From an uncultured Clostridia bacterium (GTDB taxonomy: Bacteria; Bacillota_A; Clostridia; Christensenellales; Borkfalkiaceae): a stretch of DNA of 42,180 bases. The notes under the pieces are model-generated. The model was not told where the DNA came from and searched no databases. It worked only from the letters and a program-made list of their open reading frames with translations. The position numbers and the translations under genes are program-made. The stretch covers positions 1-42,180 of the forward strand of contig CAKQXZ010000013.1 of assembly GCA_934292955.1 (NCBI GenBank), read 5' to 3'. Shown one piece after another: positions 31,784-41,089 of the stretch; position 1 is the stretch's first letter, and each line of letters starts with the position of its first letter.

Positions 31784-34627
31784 TCAGTTGTTTTTTGCGC
31801 CGATTATTTCGCCTGCGAGTATGCGTTTAAGAAATTGCCCCGTGTAACTTTGCGGAACTTTTGCAACCGCTTCGGGCGTGCCTTTGGCGATAATCGTGCC
31901 GCCGCCGTCGCCCCCTTCGGGCCCTAAATCGACGATATAGTCGGCAACTTTGATTACGTCAAGGTTATGCTCGATAACGATAATTGTATTGCCGCCGCTT
32001 CTTAATTTATACAAAACCGAAATAAGTTTATCTACGTCGTAAGACGATAAGCCCGTGGTCGGTTCGTCGAGAATATAAACCGTTCTGCCGGTCGCGCGCT
32101 TGGATAGTTCGGTGGCGAGTTTTATGCGCTGCGCTTCGCCGCCCGACAGCGTTGTTGCGGGCTGACCGAGTTTGATATAGCCTAAGCCTACGTCCTGCAT
32201 ACTTTTGACTTTTGAATAAACCTTGGGAATATTTTCGAAAAACGGAACAGCTTCGTCAACCGTCATTTCGAGAACTTCGTTTATGTTTTTGCCCTTATAC
32301 TTAACCGCGAGCGTTTCGCGATTGTACCTTGTACCCTTGCACACTTCGCAAGGAACGTATACGTCCGGCAGGAAATGCATTTCGATTTTGATTATACCGT
32401 CGCCCTGACAGTGTTCGCATCTGCCGCCCGCTACGTTGAACGAAAATCTGCCCGCAGTAAAGCCGCGTTCTTTCGCGTCGTTTGACATAGCGAAAAGTTC
32501 CCTTATCGGGGTAAACGCGCCCGTGTAAGTAGCGGGATTGCTGCGCGGCGTTTTGCCTATGGGCGACTGATCGATTGCGATGACTTTATCGAAATTGCTT
32601 ACGCCCGTTATCTCTTTATAACTGCCTTCGACCGCTTTCGCGCCGTTAAGTCTGTTGGCGAGCGCGGGGTATAAAATTTCGTTGATTAGCGAACTTTTAC
32701 CGCTACCCGATACGCCGGTTACCGCGGTCATAACGCCGACCGGAAAATCGACGTCTACGTTTTTAAGGTTGTTCTGCTTTGCACCGCGAATGCCCAGCCA
32801 CTTGCCCGTGAGCGGAGTCCTGACAACGGGAATTTCGATTTTTCGTCTGCCCGAGAGATAGTCGCCCGTTAAAGATTCGGGGGCTTCCATAACGTCTTCT
32901 ACCGTGCCGCTTGCGACTACTCTGCCGCCATGAACGCCCGCTTTGGGACCTATATCGAGAATGAAATCGGCGTTGCGGATGGTTTCTTCGTCGTGTTCGA
33001 CGACGATTACGCTGTTACCGAGATCGCGCAGGTTTTTGAGCGTGCCGAGAAGTTTTTCGTTGTCGCGCTGATGCAGACCTATGCTCGGTTCGTCGAGAAT
33101 GTAAAGCACGCCCGTTAAGCCGCTGCCGATCTGCGTTGCAAGACGGATTCGCTGCGCTTCGCCGCCGGAAAGGGTTGAAGCCGTGCGCGATAAGGTCAGA
33201 TATTCAAGACCGACGTTGCGTAAAAAGTTAAGGCGAGCTTTGATTTCTTTCAAAATCGGCTCGGAAATGAGAGCCTGCGTGGGCGTGAGCGTTATTTGAT
33301 TTACGAACGCGTAAAGATTTTCGATTGACATTTCACACAGTTCGTAAATATTTTTGCCGTTGACCGTTACCGCAAGCGCCTGTTTGTTAAGACGTTTGCC
33401 ACCGCACGACGAGCACGGTTTGGTTACCATGTACTTTTCGATTTCGGCTTTGGTGTAATCGCTTGTGCTTTCGCGGTATCTGCGTTCGAGATTGCGGATT
33501 ACGCCTTCGAACGAGCCTTGGTAACTGCCCTGAAAAGTACGCGTGGCGTAATGAAGGTCAAGGCTTTCGCCGTTGTTGCCGTATAACAATATATTAAGGA
33601 TGTCGCGCGGGAGATCTTTTACGGGCGTATCCAGACTGAAATTATAACGCTTGGCAAGCGCGCCGAAATACATTTGCGACATTTTGCCGTTATCTAAATT
33701 CCAGCCCGTGATAGTGAGCGCGCCCTGACGAAGACTTTTAGATGTGTCGCCGAGAACAAGTTCTTCCGAAATTTCGCTTTTATAGCCGATACCCTTACAT
33801 TCGGGACATGCGCCGTAGGGGTTGTTGAACGAGAACAAGCGCGGCTCGAGTTCGTCCATATTGGTGCCGCAGTCGGGACAAGCGTATTTGGTGGAAAAAA
33901 GCGTTTCGGTTTCGCCGCACTTGCACGACACAAGACCGTTGGCAAGTTTGATTGCCGTTTCTATACTGTCGGCAAGGCGTTTTTTTATGCCGTCTTTTAC
34001 GACGAGCCTGTCTATAACCACGCTGACGGTGTGTTTTATGTTTTTATCGAGTTTGATATCTTCGCTGAGTTCGTACAACGAGCCGTCGATTTCTACGCGG
34101 ACATAGCCGCTTTTTCTGTAGCCGTCGAGTTCTTTTTTGAATTCGCCCTTTCTGCCGCGGACGACGGGAGCGTTGATGTAAATCTTGCTGCCTTCGCCGA
34201 GTGCCATGATTTTATCGACTATTTCGTCGACAGACTGCCGCCTGATTTCGCGACCGCAGTCGGGACAATGCGGCGTACCTATTCTTGCAAAAAGCAATCT
34301 GAAATAATCGTAAATTTCGGTGACGGTGCCGACGGTCGATCTCGGGTTGTTGTTGGTCGTTTTCTGATCGATGGATATCGCGGGGGATAAACCTTCGATT
34401 TTTTCGACGTCCGGTTTTTGCATCTGCCCTAAAAACATTCTTGCGTAACTGGACAGACTTTCGACATAGCGACGTTGACCTTCGGCAAAAATGGTATCGA
34501 ACGCCAAAGTGGATTTTCCGCTGCCCGATACGCCCGTAAACACTACCAGTTTGTCGCGCGGAATATCTACGTCGATATTTTTTAAGTTGTTTTCTTTTGC
34601 GCCTTTGATTCTGATGTAATTCTGCAT
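31784..34627 (-). CDS. uvrA: Excinuclease ABC subunit A
   Basis: A 947-residue damage-recognition ATPase of nucleotide excision repair. It has two ABC modules: Walker [10 protein letters not shown] at 32-40 and GVSGSGKSS near 640, two LSGGEAQRI signatures, and zinc-finger CxxC pairs ([13 protein letters not shown]...CEVCKG). Length is normal. It follows uvrB on the same strand but has its own predicted promoter. The start lacks a Shine-Dalgarno sequence, with an A/T-rich leader of about 28 nt. No LexA box is seen here, unlike the uvr genes of B. subtilis. Confidence 0.97.
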   Translation of the reverse strand: MQNYIRIKGAKENNLKNIDVDIPRDKLVVFTGVSGSGKSTLAFDTIFAEGQRRYVESLSSYARMFLGQMQKPDVEKIEGLSPAISIDQKTTNNNPRSTVGTVTEIYDYFRLLFARIGTPHCPDCGREIRRQSVDEIVDKIMALGEGSKIYINAPVVRGRKGEFKKELDGYRKSGYVRVEIDGSLYELSEDIKLDKNIKHTVSVVIDRLVVKDGIKKRLADSIETAIKLANGLVSCKCGETETLFSTKYACPDCGTNMDELEPRLFSFNNPYGACPECKGIGYKSEISEELVLGDTSKSLRQGALTITGWNLDNGKMSQMYFGALAKRYNFSLDTPVKDLPRDILNILLYGNNGESLDLHYATRTFQGSYQGSFEGVIRNLERRYRESTSDYTKAEIEKYMVTKPCSSCGGKRLNKQALAVTVNGKNIYELCEMSIENLYAFVNQITLTPTQALISEPILKEIKARLNFLRNVGLEYLTLSRTASTLSGGEAQRIRLATQIGSGLTGVLYILDEPSIGLHQRDNEKLLGTLKNLRDLGNSVIVVEHDEETIRNADFILDIGPKAGVHGGRVVASGTVEDVMEAPESLTGDYLSGRRKIEIPVVRTPLTGKWLGIRGAKQNNLKNVDVDFPVGVMTAVTGVSGSGKSSLINEILYPALANRLNGAKAVEGSYKEITGVSNFDKVIAIDQSPIGKTPRSNPATYTGAFTPIRELFAMSNDAKERGFTAGRFSFNVAGGRCEHCQGDGIIKIEMHFLPDVYVPCEVCKGTRYNRETLAVKYKGKNINEVLEMTVDEAVPFFENIPKVYSKVKSMQDVGLGYIKLGQPATTLSGGEAQRIKLATELSKRATGRTVYILDEPTTGLSSYDVDKLISVLYKLRSGGNTIIVIEHNLDVIKVADYIVDLGPEGGDGGGTIIAKGTPEAVAKVPQSYTGQFLKRILAGEIIGAKNN

Positions 34628-34661
34628 TTCGTTTATTAGTTGTGTTTGAGTAAAATATTTA

Positions 34662-34691
34662 AGTATAAATTTGAGTATAAAATAGTTGCAA
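34662..34691 (-). promoter_or_regulatory. Predicted promoter of uvrA
   Basis: Minus strand TTGCAA (34691-34686), 18-bp spacer, TATACT (34667-34662). It lies between a 16-bp motif copy and the start codon. Confidence 0.6.
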
Positions 34692-34717
34692 TTCGTGCGA
34701 TAGTCGGCAAAAATGTA

Positions 34718-34733
34718 CGATAATCGACCTATA
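34718..34733. repeat. Copy of the 16-bp dispersed motif (uvrB-uvrA gap)
   Basis: CGATAATCGACCTATA, exact. It lies in the loop of a longer AGTCGGC/GCCCGACT stem followed by TTTTTG on the plus strand. Confidence 0.85.
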
Positions 34734-34807
34734 GCCCGACTTTTTGTATTTTATAAAAAGTTTTTATGCGGTAAAGCAGCGCGTAAAATTACGACTGCAT
34801 TTTATTT

Positions 34808-36769
34808 TCAGCCGCGGAGTTTTAGTTTCAATTTTGCGATCGTGTCGCGGATTTCGATACACTTTTCGAAGTCGAGATTGTTCTGCGCGATTTTCATAAG
34901 AGCTTTCAACTTTTCGATTTCGTCGGGAATATCCTGCTTGGAAACTTCTTTTGTGCGGTCGACTTTCTTGGTGATTTCAAGACTGTTTACGATAGGCTTA
35001 ATTATCGTTTTCGGCACTATACCGTGACTTTCGTTGTAATCCTGCTGAATTTTGCGGCGACGGTTTGTTTCGTCTATAGCGCGTTGCATGCTGCCCGTTA
35101 TAACGTCGGCGTACATAATAACGCGACCTTCGCTGTTTCTTGCCGTTCTGCCGATAGTCTGCACGAGCGACGTTTCGGAACGCAGGAAACCTTCTTTATC
35201 GGCGTCGAGTATGGCGACGAGTTTTACTTCGGGGATATCAAGCCCTTCGCGCAGCAAGTTTATTCCGACAAGCACGTCTATATCGCCGCGGCGGAGTTCG
35301 CCGATGATTTCGATACGTTCGAGCGTATCTATATCGGAATGCATGTACCTGACTTTGATTTTGCGCTCTTTGAGATAGTCGGAAAGCCGTTCCGCCATTT
35401 TTTTTGTAAGCGTGGTAACGAGAACGCGACCTTTTTCGGAAATGACTCTGTTGATTTCGGCTAAAAGATCGTCTATCTGATTTTTGGTCGGACGGATTTC
35501 GACGGGCGGATCGAGAAGACCTGTAGGACGAATGATCTGCTCTACCACCTGCCCGGCATGTTCGAGTTCATAACGGGCGGGCGTTGCCGATATGCACAGC
35601 ATCTGACCGACGCGCGCGTCGAATTCTTCAAAGCGTAAGGGGCGGTTATCGTACGCCGAGTTAAGGCGGAAACCGAAGTCGACAAGGTTTTTCTTTCTCG
35701 AGCGGTCGCCGTTGTACATCGCGCCGAGTTGCGGAATGGTCATGTGGCTTTCGTCGATAAAAAGAATGAAATCTTCGGGGAAATAATCGAGCAAAGTAAA
35801 CGGCGGTTCGCCGGGCTTTCTGCCGTCGAAATAGCGGCTGTAGTTTTCTACCCCGCTGCAATAGCCGATTTCGCGCATCATTTCGAGATCGTAAGATACG
35901 CGCTGTTTCAACCGTTGCGCTTCGATAAGTTTGCCGTCGCGCTCGAACTCGGCGACTTCTTCGACCATATCGCGTTCGATATTGCCGAGAGCGTCGTTCA
36001 TTTTGCCGCTTTCTACAGCGTAATGGCTTGCGGGGAAAATTACCGCGTGATTAAGTTCGGATATAATTCTGCCCGTTAAAAAATCGGTTTCGCAAATGCG
36101 GTCGATTTCGTCGCCGAAAAACTCTACCCTAAGCACGATTTCGGAGTTGGACGCGGGAAAAACGTCTACTACGTCGCCATGCACGCGAAAGGACGAACGC
36201 TGAAAATCTACGTCTTTACGCTCGTAATGAATGGATACGAGTTTGCGCATGAATGCGTCTCGGTCGAGCGTCATACCCGGGCGCAGAGAGATTGCCAGAT
36301 TGTAATACTCTTCGGGCGCCCCCAAGCCGTAAATACACGAAACCGAAGCGACGACTATCACGTCGCGCCGCTCGGATAACGCAAAGGTCGCACTGTGGCG
36401 GAGTTTATCGATTTCGTCGTTTATAGACAGGTCTTTCTCGATATAAGTATCGGTTTGCGGAATGTAAGATTCGGGCTGATAATAGTCGTAGTAACTGACG
36501 AAATACTCTACCCTGTTTTCGGGAAAAAATTCGCGAAGCTCGTTGCACAGTTGCGCCGCGAGCGTTTTGTTGTGTGCGATAACCAATGCGGGGCGTTGCA
36601 ACCGCTCTATGACGTTTGCCATTGTGAAGGTTTTGCCGCTGCCCGTTACGCCTAAAAGCACCTGCTCGCGCAGACCGTTTTCGAAACCTTCGACAAGCTT
36701 TTCTATCGCTTGCGGTTGGTCGCCCGTCGGGCTGAATTTAGAATGTAGTTTGAATTTTACGTCTTCCAT
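34808..36769 (-). CDS. uvrB: Excinuclease ABC subunit B
   Basis: A 653-residue helicase-like core of nucleotide excision repair that receives DNA from UvrA and loads UvrC. Walker A is GVTGSGKT (40-47), with [12 protein letters not shown] as the beta-hairpin region, [14 protein letters not shown], helicase motifs in [17 protein letters not shown], and the C-terminal UVR domain ([20 protein letters not shown]) that binds UvrA/UvrC. The ATG has no convincing ribosome site. The SGNH hydrolase gene is 51 bp upstream; uvrC is not in the window. Confidence 0.97.
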   Translation of the reverse strand: MEDVKFKLHSKFSPTGDQPQAIEKLVEGFENGLREQVLLGVTGSGKTFTMANVIERLQRPALVIAHNKTLAAQLCNELREFFPENRVEYFVSYYDYYQPESYIPQTDTYIEKDLSINDEIDKLRHSATFALSERRDVIVVASVSCIYGLGAPEEYYNLAISLRPGMTLDRDAFMRKLVSIHYERKDVDFQRSSFRVHGDVVDVFPASNSEIVLRVEFFGDEIDRICETDFLTGRIISELNHAVIFPASHYAVESGKMNDALGNIERDMVEEVAEFERDGKLIEAQRLKQRVSYDLEMMREIGYCSGVENYSRYFDGRKPGEPPFTLLDYFPEDFILFIDESHMTIPQLGAMYNGDRSRKKNLVDFGFRLNSAYDNRPLRFEEFDARVGQMLCISATPARYELEHAGQVVEQIIRPTGLLDPPVEIRPTKNQIDDLLAEINRVISEKGRVLVTTLTKKMAERLSDYLKERKIKVRYMHSDIDTLERIEIIGELRRGDIDVLVGINLLREGLDIPEVKLVAILDADKEGFLRSETSLVQTIGRTARNSEGRVIMYADVITGSMQRAIDETNRRRKIQQDYNESHGIVPKTIIKPIVNSLEITKKVDRTKEVSKQDIPDEIEKLKALMKIAQNNLDFEKCIEIRDTIAKLKLKLRG

Positions 36770-36820
36770 AGTCTGTTATCTCGTCTGTTTGCAGATAAAT
36801 CGGCTTTGTAATATCGGCGG

Positions 36821-37885
36821 TTATTCAAGCAACCCGGAAACAACTTCGTATATGCCTTTTGCCATGAAAAAGAAGCCGAGATCGGTCGGGTGCGTGCCGT
36901 CTACCGTGCAATGCTCCCTTAGTTTTTCGGGAAAAAGATCGGTGCCGCGAATGATACGCACGTTTTTGTCGCCGACGCTCAAAGCGTAATCGTATGTCGC
37001 TTTTATAATATCGTAACGCTCGGCAAAATCGGGCAAAACGGTGCCGTCGGGTTTGGAAAGAAAAACAACGGGAATGTTTGCGTTTTCCTTTTTGCTTCGG
37101 AACGTTTTATAGAGTTCGAGATGGGTTTTGCGTAAATGCCCGGCATCGGGGGCGTTGTGGTCATAATCGCACACAAAAAGATCGCAAGGCGTATCGCGAA
37201 GAATTTCAGCCATTTTTTGCTCGCCTTTTGCGTTGCCCGAAAAGCCGTAGATTATGTAGTCGGTGTTTGTCCATTCGGAAACGAGCGACTGATAGCAATT
37301 ATCCGCCCGCGAAGCGCAACCGCCCTGCGTTATGGACGAGCCGTAATACATTATTCTCTTTTTATGTTCGTATTTTTTATATTCTTCGAGTTTTGTGCCG
37401 CTTTCGAGTTCTATAGACAACCGCTCTACGCCGCTGTATAACGGGAAATACAACACATAATCGCGCATCTGATCTCCGCAAAGTTGTGCTTTTGAAGAAA
37501 ATTCTGAGTTGTCGACGTCCATATCGGGAACAAAGTTGTGAATAAAACGCTCTTTCCCGTCTATCGTTTCGCACAGAGTAAAGCCCGCGCTACCCACAAA
37601 CGGCATATGATTCATAAGGCATTTCGCATAGAGTTTTGCGCTTATGCCTAAAAAATGCGAATCGGTTGAGAAAGTAAGCCGAACGCCTGCGGTACATCGC
37701 GACCCCCAAGCCACTCCGTCGCTGATTTGTTTTGCCGTTTCGGGATCGATTTTTATAAAACCGTATCTTTCGTCGTAATGGCAGCCGTATAATGCGAACG
37801 GCTTACAAGGGATCTTATATTCGGTGCCGGAAGTTTCGTCTACCGTTTTTTCTGCAAAGTTTTTATCGATTTCGGTGATTTTCAT
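36821..37885 (-). CDS. SGNH/GDSL-family hydrolase with N-terminal beta domain
   Basis: 354 residues. The catalytic domain begins about residue 175: MYYGSSITQGG (block I Ser), GFSGNAKGE (block II/III Gly-Asn region), and the C-terminal DGTHPTDLGFFFMAKGI with the Asp-His pair. Residues 1-170 form a beta-rich N-terminal domain (FALYGCHYDE, VRLTFSTDSHFLG), as in carbohydrate-ester SGNH enzymes. No signal peptide, so it acts in the cytosol. Ester type (for example acetyl xylan or other sugar esters) is not determinable. ATG 37885 has no Shine-Dalgarno; an in-frame extension would run into the repeat at 37.9 kb and is rejected. Confidence 0.82.
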   Translation of the reverse strand: MKITEIDKNFAEKTVDETSGTEYKIPCKPFALYGCHYDERYGFIKIDPETAKQISDGVAWGSRCTAGVRLTFSTDSHFLGISAKLYAKCLMNHMPFVGSAGFTLCETIDGKERFIHNFVPDMDVDNSEFSSKAQLCGDQMRDYVLYFPLYSGVERLSIELESGTKLEEYKKYEHKKRIMYYGSSITQGGCASRADNCYQSLVSEWTNTDYIIYGFSGNAKGEQKMAEILRDTPCDLFVCDYDHNAPDAGHLRKTHLELYKTFRSKKENANIPVVFLSKPDGTVLPDFAERYDIIKATYDYALSVGDKNVRIIRGTDLFPEKLREHCTVDGTHPTDLGFFFMAKGIYEVVSGLLE

Positions 37886-37914
37886 ATGTGTTTTTATGCT
37901 AGTTTGAATGTTTT

Positions 37915-38005
37915 TTAGTGAATGCGGTGACGGATTATTGAATGCGCCGCAAGCGACCGGATTCTTCGTAGAAAGAGTGTAAGTAAGCAAAGCTCAGGAT
38001 GACGG
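37915..38005. repeat. Dispersed repeat unit A (diverged)
   Basis: GGATTATTGAATGCGCCGC, then GACCGGATTCTTCGTAG and AGCTCAGGATGACGG. It separates the SGNH gene from the next motif copy. Confidence 0.8.
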
Positions 38006-38051
38006 GATAAAAATAGAACAATCTGAGACTTGCATATATGCGCAAATGGGG

Positions 38052-38067
38052 CGATAATCGACTTATA
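38052..38067. repeat. Copy of the 16-bp dispersed motif (after helix-turn-helix pair)
   Basis: CGATAATCGACTTATA, exact with Y=T, followed by GCGGGCTTTTTC. Confidence 0.82.
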
Positions 38068-38080
38068 GCGGGCTTTTTCT

Positions 38081-38434
38081 TTAATTAAACAAAAGATAAA
38101 GCAGTTTGCCGACAACGAAAGTTATCAGCGCGCTAAGACATGCAAGAATAATTCTTATACCCATTTCCCGACGTTTTTGCTTTTTACCCGTGATTTGACT
38201 TTTGCCGTTTTCGGTTACTTTGACATATACAAAAGGCTCGCCATGACGGTCGGTGAAAAGATAGTCGATACAATTCTTTTCTTTAAGCGACGATAAAATC
38301 GGTTTGCAGTCTTCAACGGCGATTTTTTCATTCAGATTCGCGAGCGAAACAAGATATCTGCCGTCTGAGCCCGAATTGTATGCCAACGATAAAAGCGAAA
38401 GTTCTTTTTTACCGAACACAAAGCACCGCCGCAA
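38081..38434 (-). CDS. Winged-helix-like protein with C-terminal membrane helix (second of pair)
   Basis: Up to 117 residues. The N-terminal part (KKELSLLSLAYNSGSDGRYLV, broken into helix then strand; ILSSLKEKNCIDYLFTDRHGEPFVYVKVTENG) has a winged-helix-like pattern; KKQKRRE is followed by one hydrophobic helix (RIILACLSALITFVVGKLLYLLF). The start is unclear: TTG 38434 or GTG 38419, either overlapping the previous gene. Similar layout to its neighbour suggests tandem paralogues. A membrane-bound DNA-binding or sensor role is only a guess. Confidence 0.6.
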   Translation of the reverse strand: MRRCFVFGKKELSLLSLAYNSGSDGRYLVSLANLNEKIAVEDCKPILSSLKEKNCIDYLFTDRHGEPFVYVKVTENGKSQITGKKQKRREMGIRIILACLSALITFVVGKLLYLLFN

Positions 38435-38753
38435 AAGTAATCAATGATGTGATAACGCCGCCAGCCAACGCGCCGAAAAAGGCATATAGCCCCGCCTTTT
38501 TGCATAAAACCGCGTGAAAATAAAAGTTTTTCTGCTTTTCTTCAAAATAACAACGCGCTTTATAGGTCGGCGCGACGAGATACTCCCCGCCCGACGAATA
38601 ACGCACGGCAACGTAGCCCGAATCGGACAGATTATCGATTATTTCCGCATAGCCCATAACCGACGAAAAATCTTCGTCGGTTAAAATCTTGTATCCGTTA
38701 CCGCATTCGCGCAATATAATATCGAGAACTCTTTCAGTGTTTTCGTTAAGCAT
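38409..38753 (-). CDS. Winged-helix-like protein with C-terminal membrane helix (first of pair)
   Basis: 114 residues. NENTERVLDIILRECGNGYK and FSSVMGYAEIIDNLSDSGYV look like a winged-helix core, with YLVAPTYKARCYFEEKQ as the wing and linker, and two hydrophobic stretches at the end (about 84-113, GLYAFFGALAGGVITSLITF). ATG 38753 has no Shine-Dalgarno, and its leader shares ACTCAAAC and ATAAACG with the uvrA leader. The 16-bp motif flanks the two-gene unit on both sides. Confidence 0.65.
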   Translation of the reverse strand: MLNENTERVLDIILRECGNGYKILTDEDFSSVMGYAEIIDNLSDSGYVAVRYSSGGEYLVAPTYKARCYFEEKQKNFYFHAVLCKKAGLYAFFGALAGGVITSLITFAAVLCVR

Positions 38754-38857
38754 ACGTTTATAGTTTGAGTAAAAAGTTCTTTATTTATTATATAGCGCGC
38801 GGTAAATTATATTTGATTTATGAACTGTGTTTTTCGGCAATCTTATAGAAAAAGTGC

Positions 38858-38873
38858 CGATAATCGACCTATA
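38858..38873. repeat. Copy of the 16-bp dispersed motif (before helix-turn-helix pair)
   Basis: CGATAATCGACCTATA, exact, inside an AAAAGT/ACTTTT outer stem, between the nitroreductase end and the paired genes. Confidence 0.85.
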
Positions 38874-38905
38874 CGCCTACTTTTGTTATTTTTGAAATGA
38901 AAGCC

Positions 38906-39430
38906 TTATAAAATATAGTTGGCTTTACTTCTTCTGGTGATATCTTTTTCGGGAACGTCCGCAGGATATCCGAGCGCAGCCATTCCGCCGAGAACGTGGT
39001 CTTCGGGAATGCCGAAAGACGTTAAAACTTTGCGAACTTCTTCATCGTCGCACACGGTGAGCGGCTGATTGATCCATACGGAACCAACGCCGACCGAATG
39101 CGCGTAAAGGAACATATTTTCGAGCGCGCATGACGTATCTTCTTTGGTGAATTTACTCTCTCTCGGGCAAGACGTTATTATTATTGCTTCGGGATCGTAA
39201 AAATTATAAGTATCGGGCATATCGCAAGCCTTACCCACTGCTTTTGCGAGCGTTGCGATTTTTGCTTTATCTGCAACGACGGTGAACAAAACCGGCTGAC
39301 GATTGCGTGCGGTCGGTGCGAACATGCCTGCGGTAACTATATCGCGAAGCACGTCTTCGAGAATTTTCTTCCCGTTGATGAAGGAACGAACGCTTCTTCT
39401 TGTAACAATATTTTGCATTATTGTATTCAT
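38906..39430 (-). CDS. Nitroreductase-family flavoprotein
   Basis: A 174-residue FMN-dependent NAD(P)H oxidoreductase of the nitroreductase fold. The N-terminus has the RRSVRSF FMN-phosphate motif (12-18) and APTARNRQPVLFTVV; the centre has NMFLYAHSVGVGSVWIN and the end GGMAALGYPADVPE. Substrate unknown; such enzymes reduce nitro compounds, quinones or flavins. Strong ribosome site (AAGGAG) and its own promoter divergent from the tRNA-Leu promoter. Confidence 0.9.
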   Translation of the reverse strand: MNTIMQNIVTRRSVRSFINGKKILEDVLRDIVTAGMFAPTARNRQPVLFTVVADKAKIATLAKAVGKACDMPDTYNFYDPEAIIITSCPRESKFTKEDTSCALENMFLYAHSVGVGSVWINQPLTVCDDEEVRKVLTSFGIPEDHVLGGMAALGYPADVPEKDITRRSKANYIL

Positions 39431-39444
39431 ATATAGTCTCCTTG

Positions 39445-39462
39445 CCGAAGTTTTATCTTCGG
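39445..39462 (-). other. Hairpin at the predicted 5' end of the nitroreductase mRNA
   Basis: CCGAAG-ATAAAA-CTTCGG, a perfect 6-bp stem. The promoter predicts a start near 39465, and the ribosome site follows the stem directly. Confidence 0.55.
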
Positions 39463-39471
39463 AACATTTTC

Positions 39472-39500
39472 ATGATAACATATTTTTTATAAAATATCAA
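39472..39500 (-). promoter_or_regulatory. Promoter of the nitroreductase gene
   Basis: Minus strand TTGATA (39500-39495), 17-bp spacer, TATCAT (39477-39472). Confidence 0.8.
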
Positions 39501-39518
39501 TAATATGCCAAAATTTTC

Positions 39519-39547
39519 TTGACATTCTTCTTAAATAATTGTATTAT
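39519..39547 (+). promoter_or_regulatory. Promoter of tRNA-Leu
   Basis: Plus strand TTGACA (39519-39524), 17-bp spacer, TATTAT (39542-39547). Confidence 0.85.
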
Positions 39548-39585
39548 AGACGAGCATTGTGAATATGCACTGTTTGCAGGCATAT

Positions 39586-39670
39586 GTCGGGATGGCGGAA
39601 TTGGCAGACGCGTACGTTTGAGGGGCGTATGGTAAACACCGTGTGAGTTCAAGTCTCATTCTCGACACCA
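39586..39670 (+). tRNA. tRNA-Leu (anticodon GAG)
   Basis: 85 nt with CCA encoded. The acceptor stem GTCGGGA pairs with TCTCGAC (one G-U). The D arm has GGCGGAATTGGCAGACGC. The anticodon stem TACGT/GCGTA encloses loop TTGAGGG, giving anticodon GAG, which reads CUU/CUC. A class II variable arm (TGG...CCG) and a T arm GTGAG-TTCAAGT-CTCAT follow. The long variable arm is as expected for leucine. Confidence 0.93.
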
Positions 39671-39708
39671 AAAAAACGAACGACTTAAATCAGGTCGTTC
39701 GTTTTTTT
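39671..39708. terminator. Terminator of tRNA-Leu, usable from both sides
   Basis: CGAACGAC (39677-39684), 9-nt loop, GTCGTTCG (39694-39701), A-run before and T-run after. It can also stop transcripts coming from the CoiA-like gene. Confidence 0.92.
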
Positions 39709-39771
39709 ATTGGTTTATCTGAATATGGGAAATTTCTACATTGATTTTATTAACGTCGCAAATCTTCTTTA

Positions 39772-40797
39772 TCAATTTTTTTCTTTATCTGCAGAAGAAA
39801 TTTTCATTTGCCAAATTGGTTTATCTGCATCAAAAACAACATGCTCTTTTTCAGAATAATTATACTTCCCATTGTAATTTTTGTTTGAGAATTTTCCGAC
39901 AATCTTCCCACCGTAACCATCACTGGAACGATTCATTTTTCCATTCGTTCCGTTAATCAACATTTCCTTTCCGTTTGATAAATTTCGTATAATCATCCAC
40001 CTATAATCTTTATTCCATAATTCATATACACTTTTACCGCCATGCGCTTTAATGGCAGCAATCTGATCTTCGTTTGGCTTTGTAATTTCTTTTTTGGCAA
40101 AAAAATACTCGGGATTGTTAAGTACTTTCTCAACAAACTCATCTATTCTCAAGCAAAATTTACTGTCCACATAAAAAAGTTTGAACCCTTTATATGATTT
40201 TTTTACCTTCATAATACATTTTTTTTCTTCAAAATCGACTTCCATATATGAAGATTGGAAAAAAATAAGCGCCTTTTCATTGCAAACTTCCATTTCTCTG
40301 AATAATTTCTTTACATACGTCCAATGATATTTATTTTCATCGAAATCGTCAGATACTATTTTCTCTTCCCAAAAATCTTCAAAAACATTAAAAACCCAGA
40401 TTACTTTATATCCACATTTCGTATAAAACTCGTTTCTTTCTCTGAATTCTTCTATAGTAATATTGCTATATTGAAATTCTATAACGATATCTCCTACCAA
40501 AACATCCGCAATATGTTTTTTACCTTCAAATTCAACGACTGTTTCATATGACTCTTCGGGGAATTTTTTTTGCCATTCAATATGCCAATCACTTTTATCA
40601 TAATTCCATTTATCGGGGCATGGCTCATATCCTTTTTCATATCCACCCCTTTCTCCAATATGCGAAAAATGAGGCATTCTAACTTGTCCCCTTTTCTGTA
40701 TCAAAATCTGTCCACATACAGGACAATAATAATGTTCGTTTTTATCTGCATGATCAATGGAAACCTTAGCGCCTGATTTGTCTATTGCTTTTATCAT
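39772..40797 (-). CDS. CoiA-like nuclease/competence-family protein
   Basis: 341 residues. The N-terminus has a zinc-finger-like YYCPVCGQILIQKRG followed by RMPHFSHI; the centre has HIEWQKKFP, ADVLVGDIVIEFQYSNITI and EEFRERNEFYTKCGYKVIWVF, the PD-(D/E)xK-like core of CoiA (PF06054). The C-terminal third (about 235-341) is not recognised. Base composition is markedly AT-richer than its neighbours and codon use differs, and it sits next to a tRNA gene: both point to acquisition. In streptococci CoiA promotes DNA uptake and recombination; here no other competence gene is seen, so a defence or mobile-element role is equally possible. Confidence 0.78.
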   Translation of the reverse strand: MIKAIDKSGAKVSIDHADKNEHYYCPVCGQILIQKRGQVRMPHFSHIGERGGYEKGYEPCPDKWNYDKSDWHIEWQKKFPEESYETVVEFEGKKHIADVLVGDIVIEFQYSNITIEEFRERNEFYTKCGYKVIWVFNVFEDFWEEKIVSDDFDENKYHWTYVKKLFREMEVCNEKALIFFQSSYMEVDFEEKKCIMKVKKSYKGFKLFYVDSKFCLRIDEFVEKVLNNPEYFFAKKEITKPNEDQIAAIKAHGGKSVYELWNKDYRWMIIRNLSNGKEMLINGTNGKMNRSSDGYGGKIVGKFSNKNYNGKYNYSEKEHVVFDADKPIWQMKISSADKEKN

Positions 40798-40844
40798 TTT
40801 TTTATCCCCAATAAATAGCCTTGATTATTTTTTGTTTCACCATA

Positions 40845-40872
40845 ATTATAACATATAATCCGAATATGTCTA
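40845..40872 (-). promoter_or_regulatory. Promoter of the CoiA-like gene
   Basis: Minus strand TAGACA (40872-40867), 16-bp spacer, TATAAT (40850-40845). A GGGGAT ribosome site follows. Confidence 0.7.
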
Positions 40873-41088
40873 TACTTTTTTTGTTTTTTTCACAAACTAC
40901 TCTGCACTTTTGCGGGGGTATATATAATATTGTTTATTGCAATGTTTGAAATCGGGGTGAAGGTGTAAAATTTTTTTTGAATTTTTGCGTTTTTTAAGAA
41001 AAAGAGTTGATAAAAAAAACTACTAAATATAATACAGTAGTGTAAAGTGAAAATGAAATGTAGGCGGAAAGATTAAGTCGGGTGCCAT
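40873..41088. other. AT-rich gap with an inverted repeat over a TATAAT box
   Basis: No gene is seen. CTACT (41020-41024) and AGTAG (41036-41040) flank TATAAT (41028-41033), and TTGATA (41007-41012) lies upstream at poor 15-bp spacing. On the minus strand the same stem plus eight T could be a weak terminator. AAATGTAGG (41056-41064) equals a half-site of the XRE operators at 27.0 kb; chance cannot be excluded. Confidence 0.35.
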
Positions 41089-41089
41089 A

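Noticed and set aside
34628..36830. LexA box before uvrA or uvrB
   Set aside because: I looked for GAAC-N4-GTTC-like sites upstream of both starts and saw none; the genes may still be SOS-regulated from further away.
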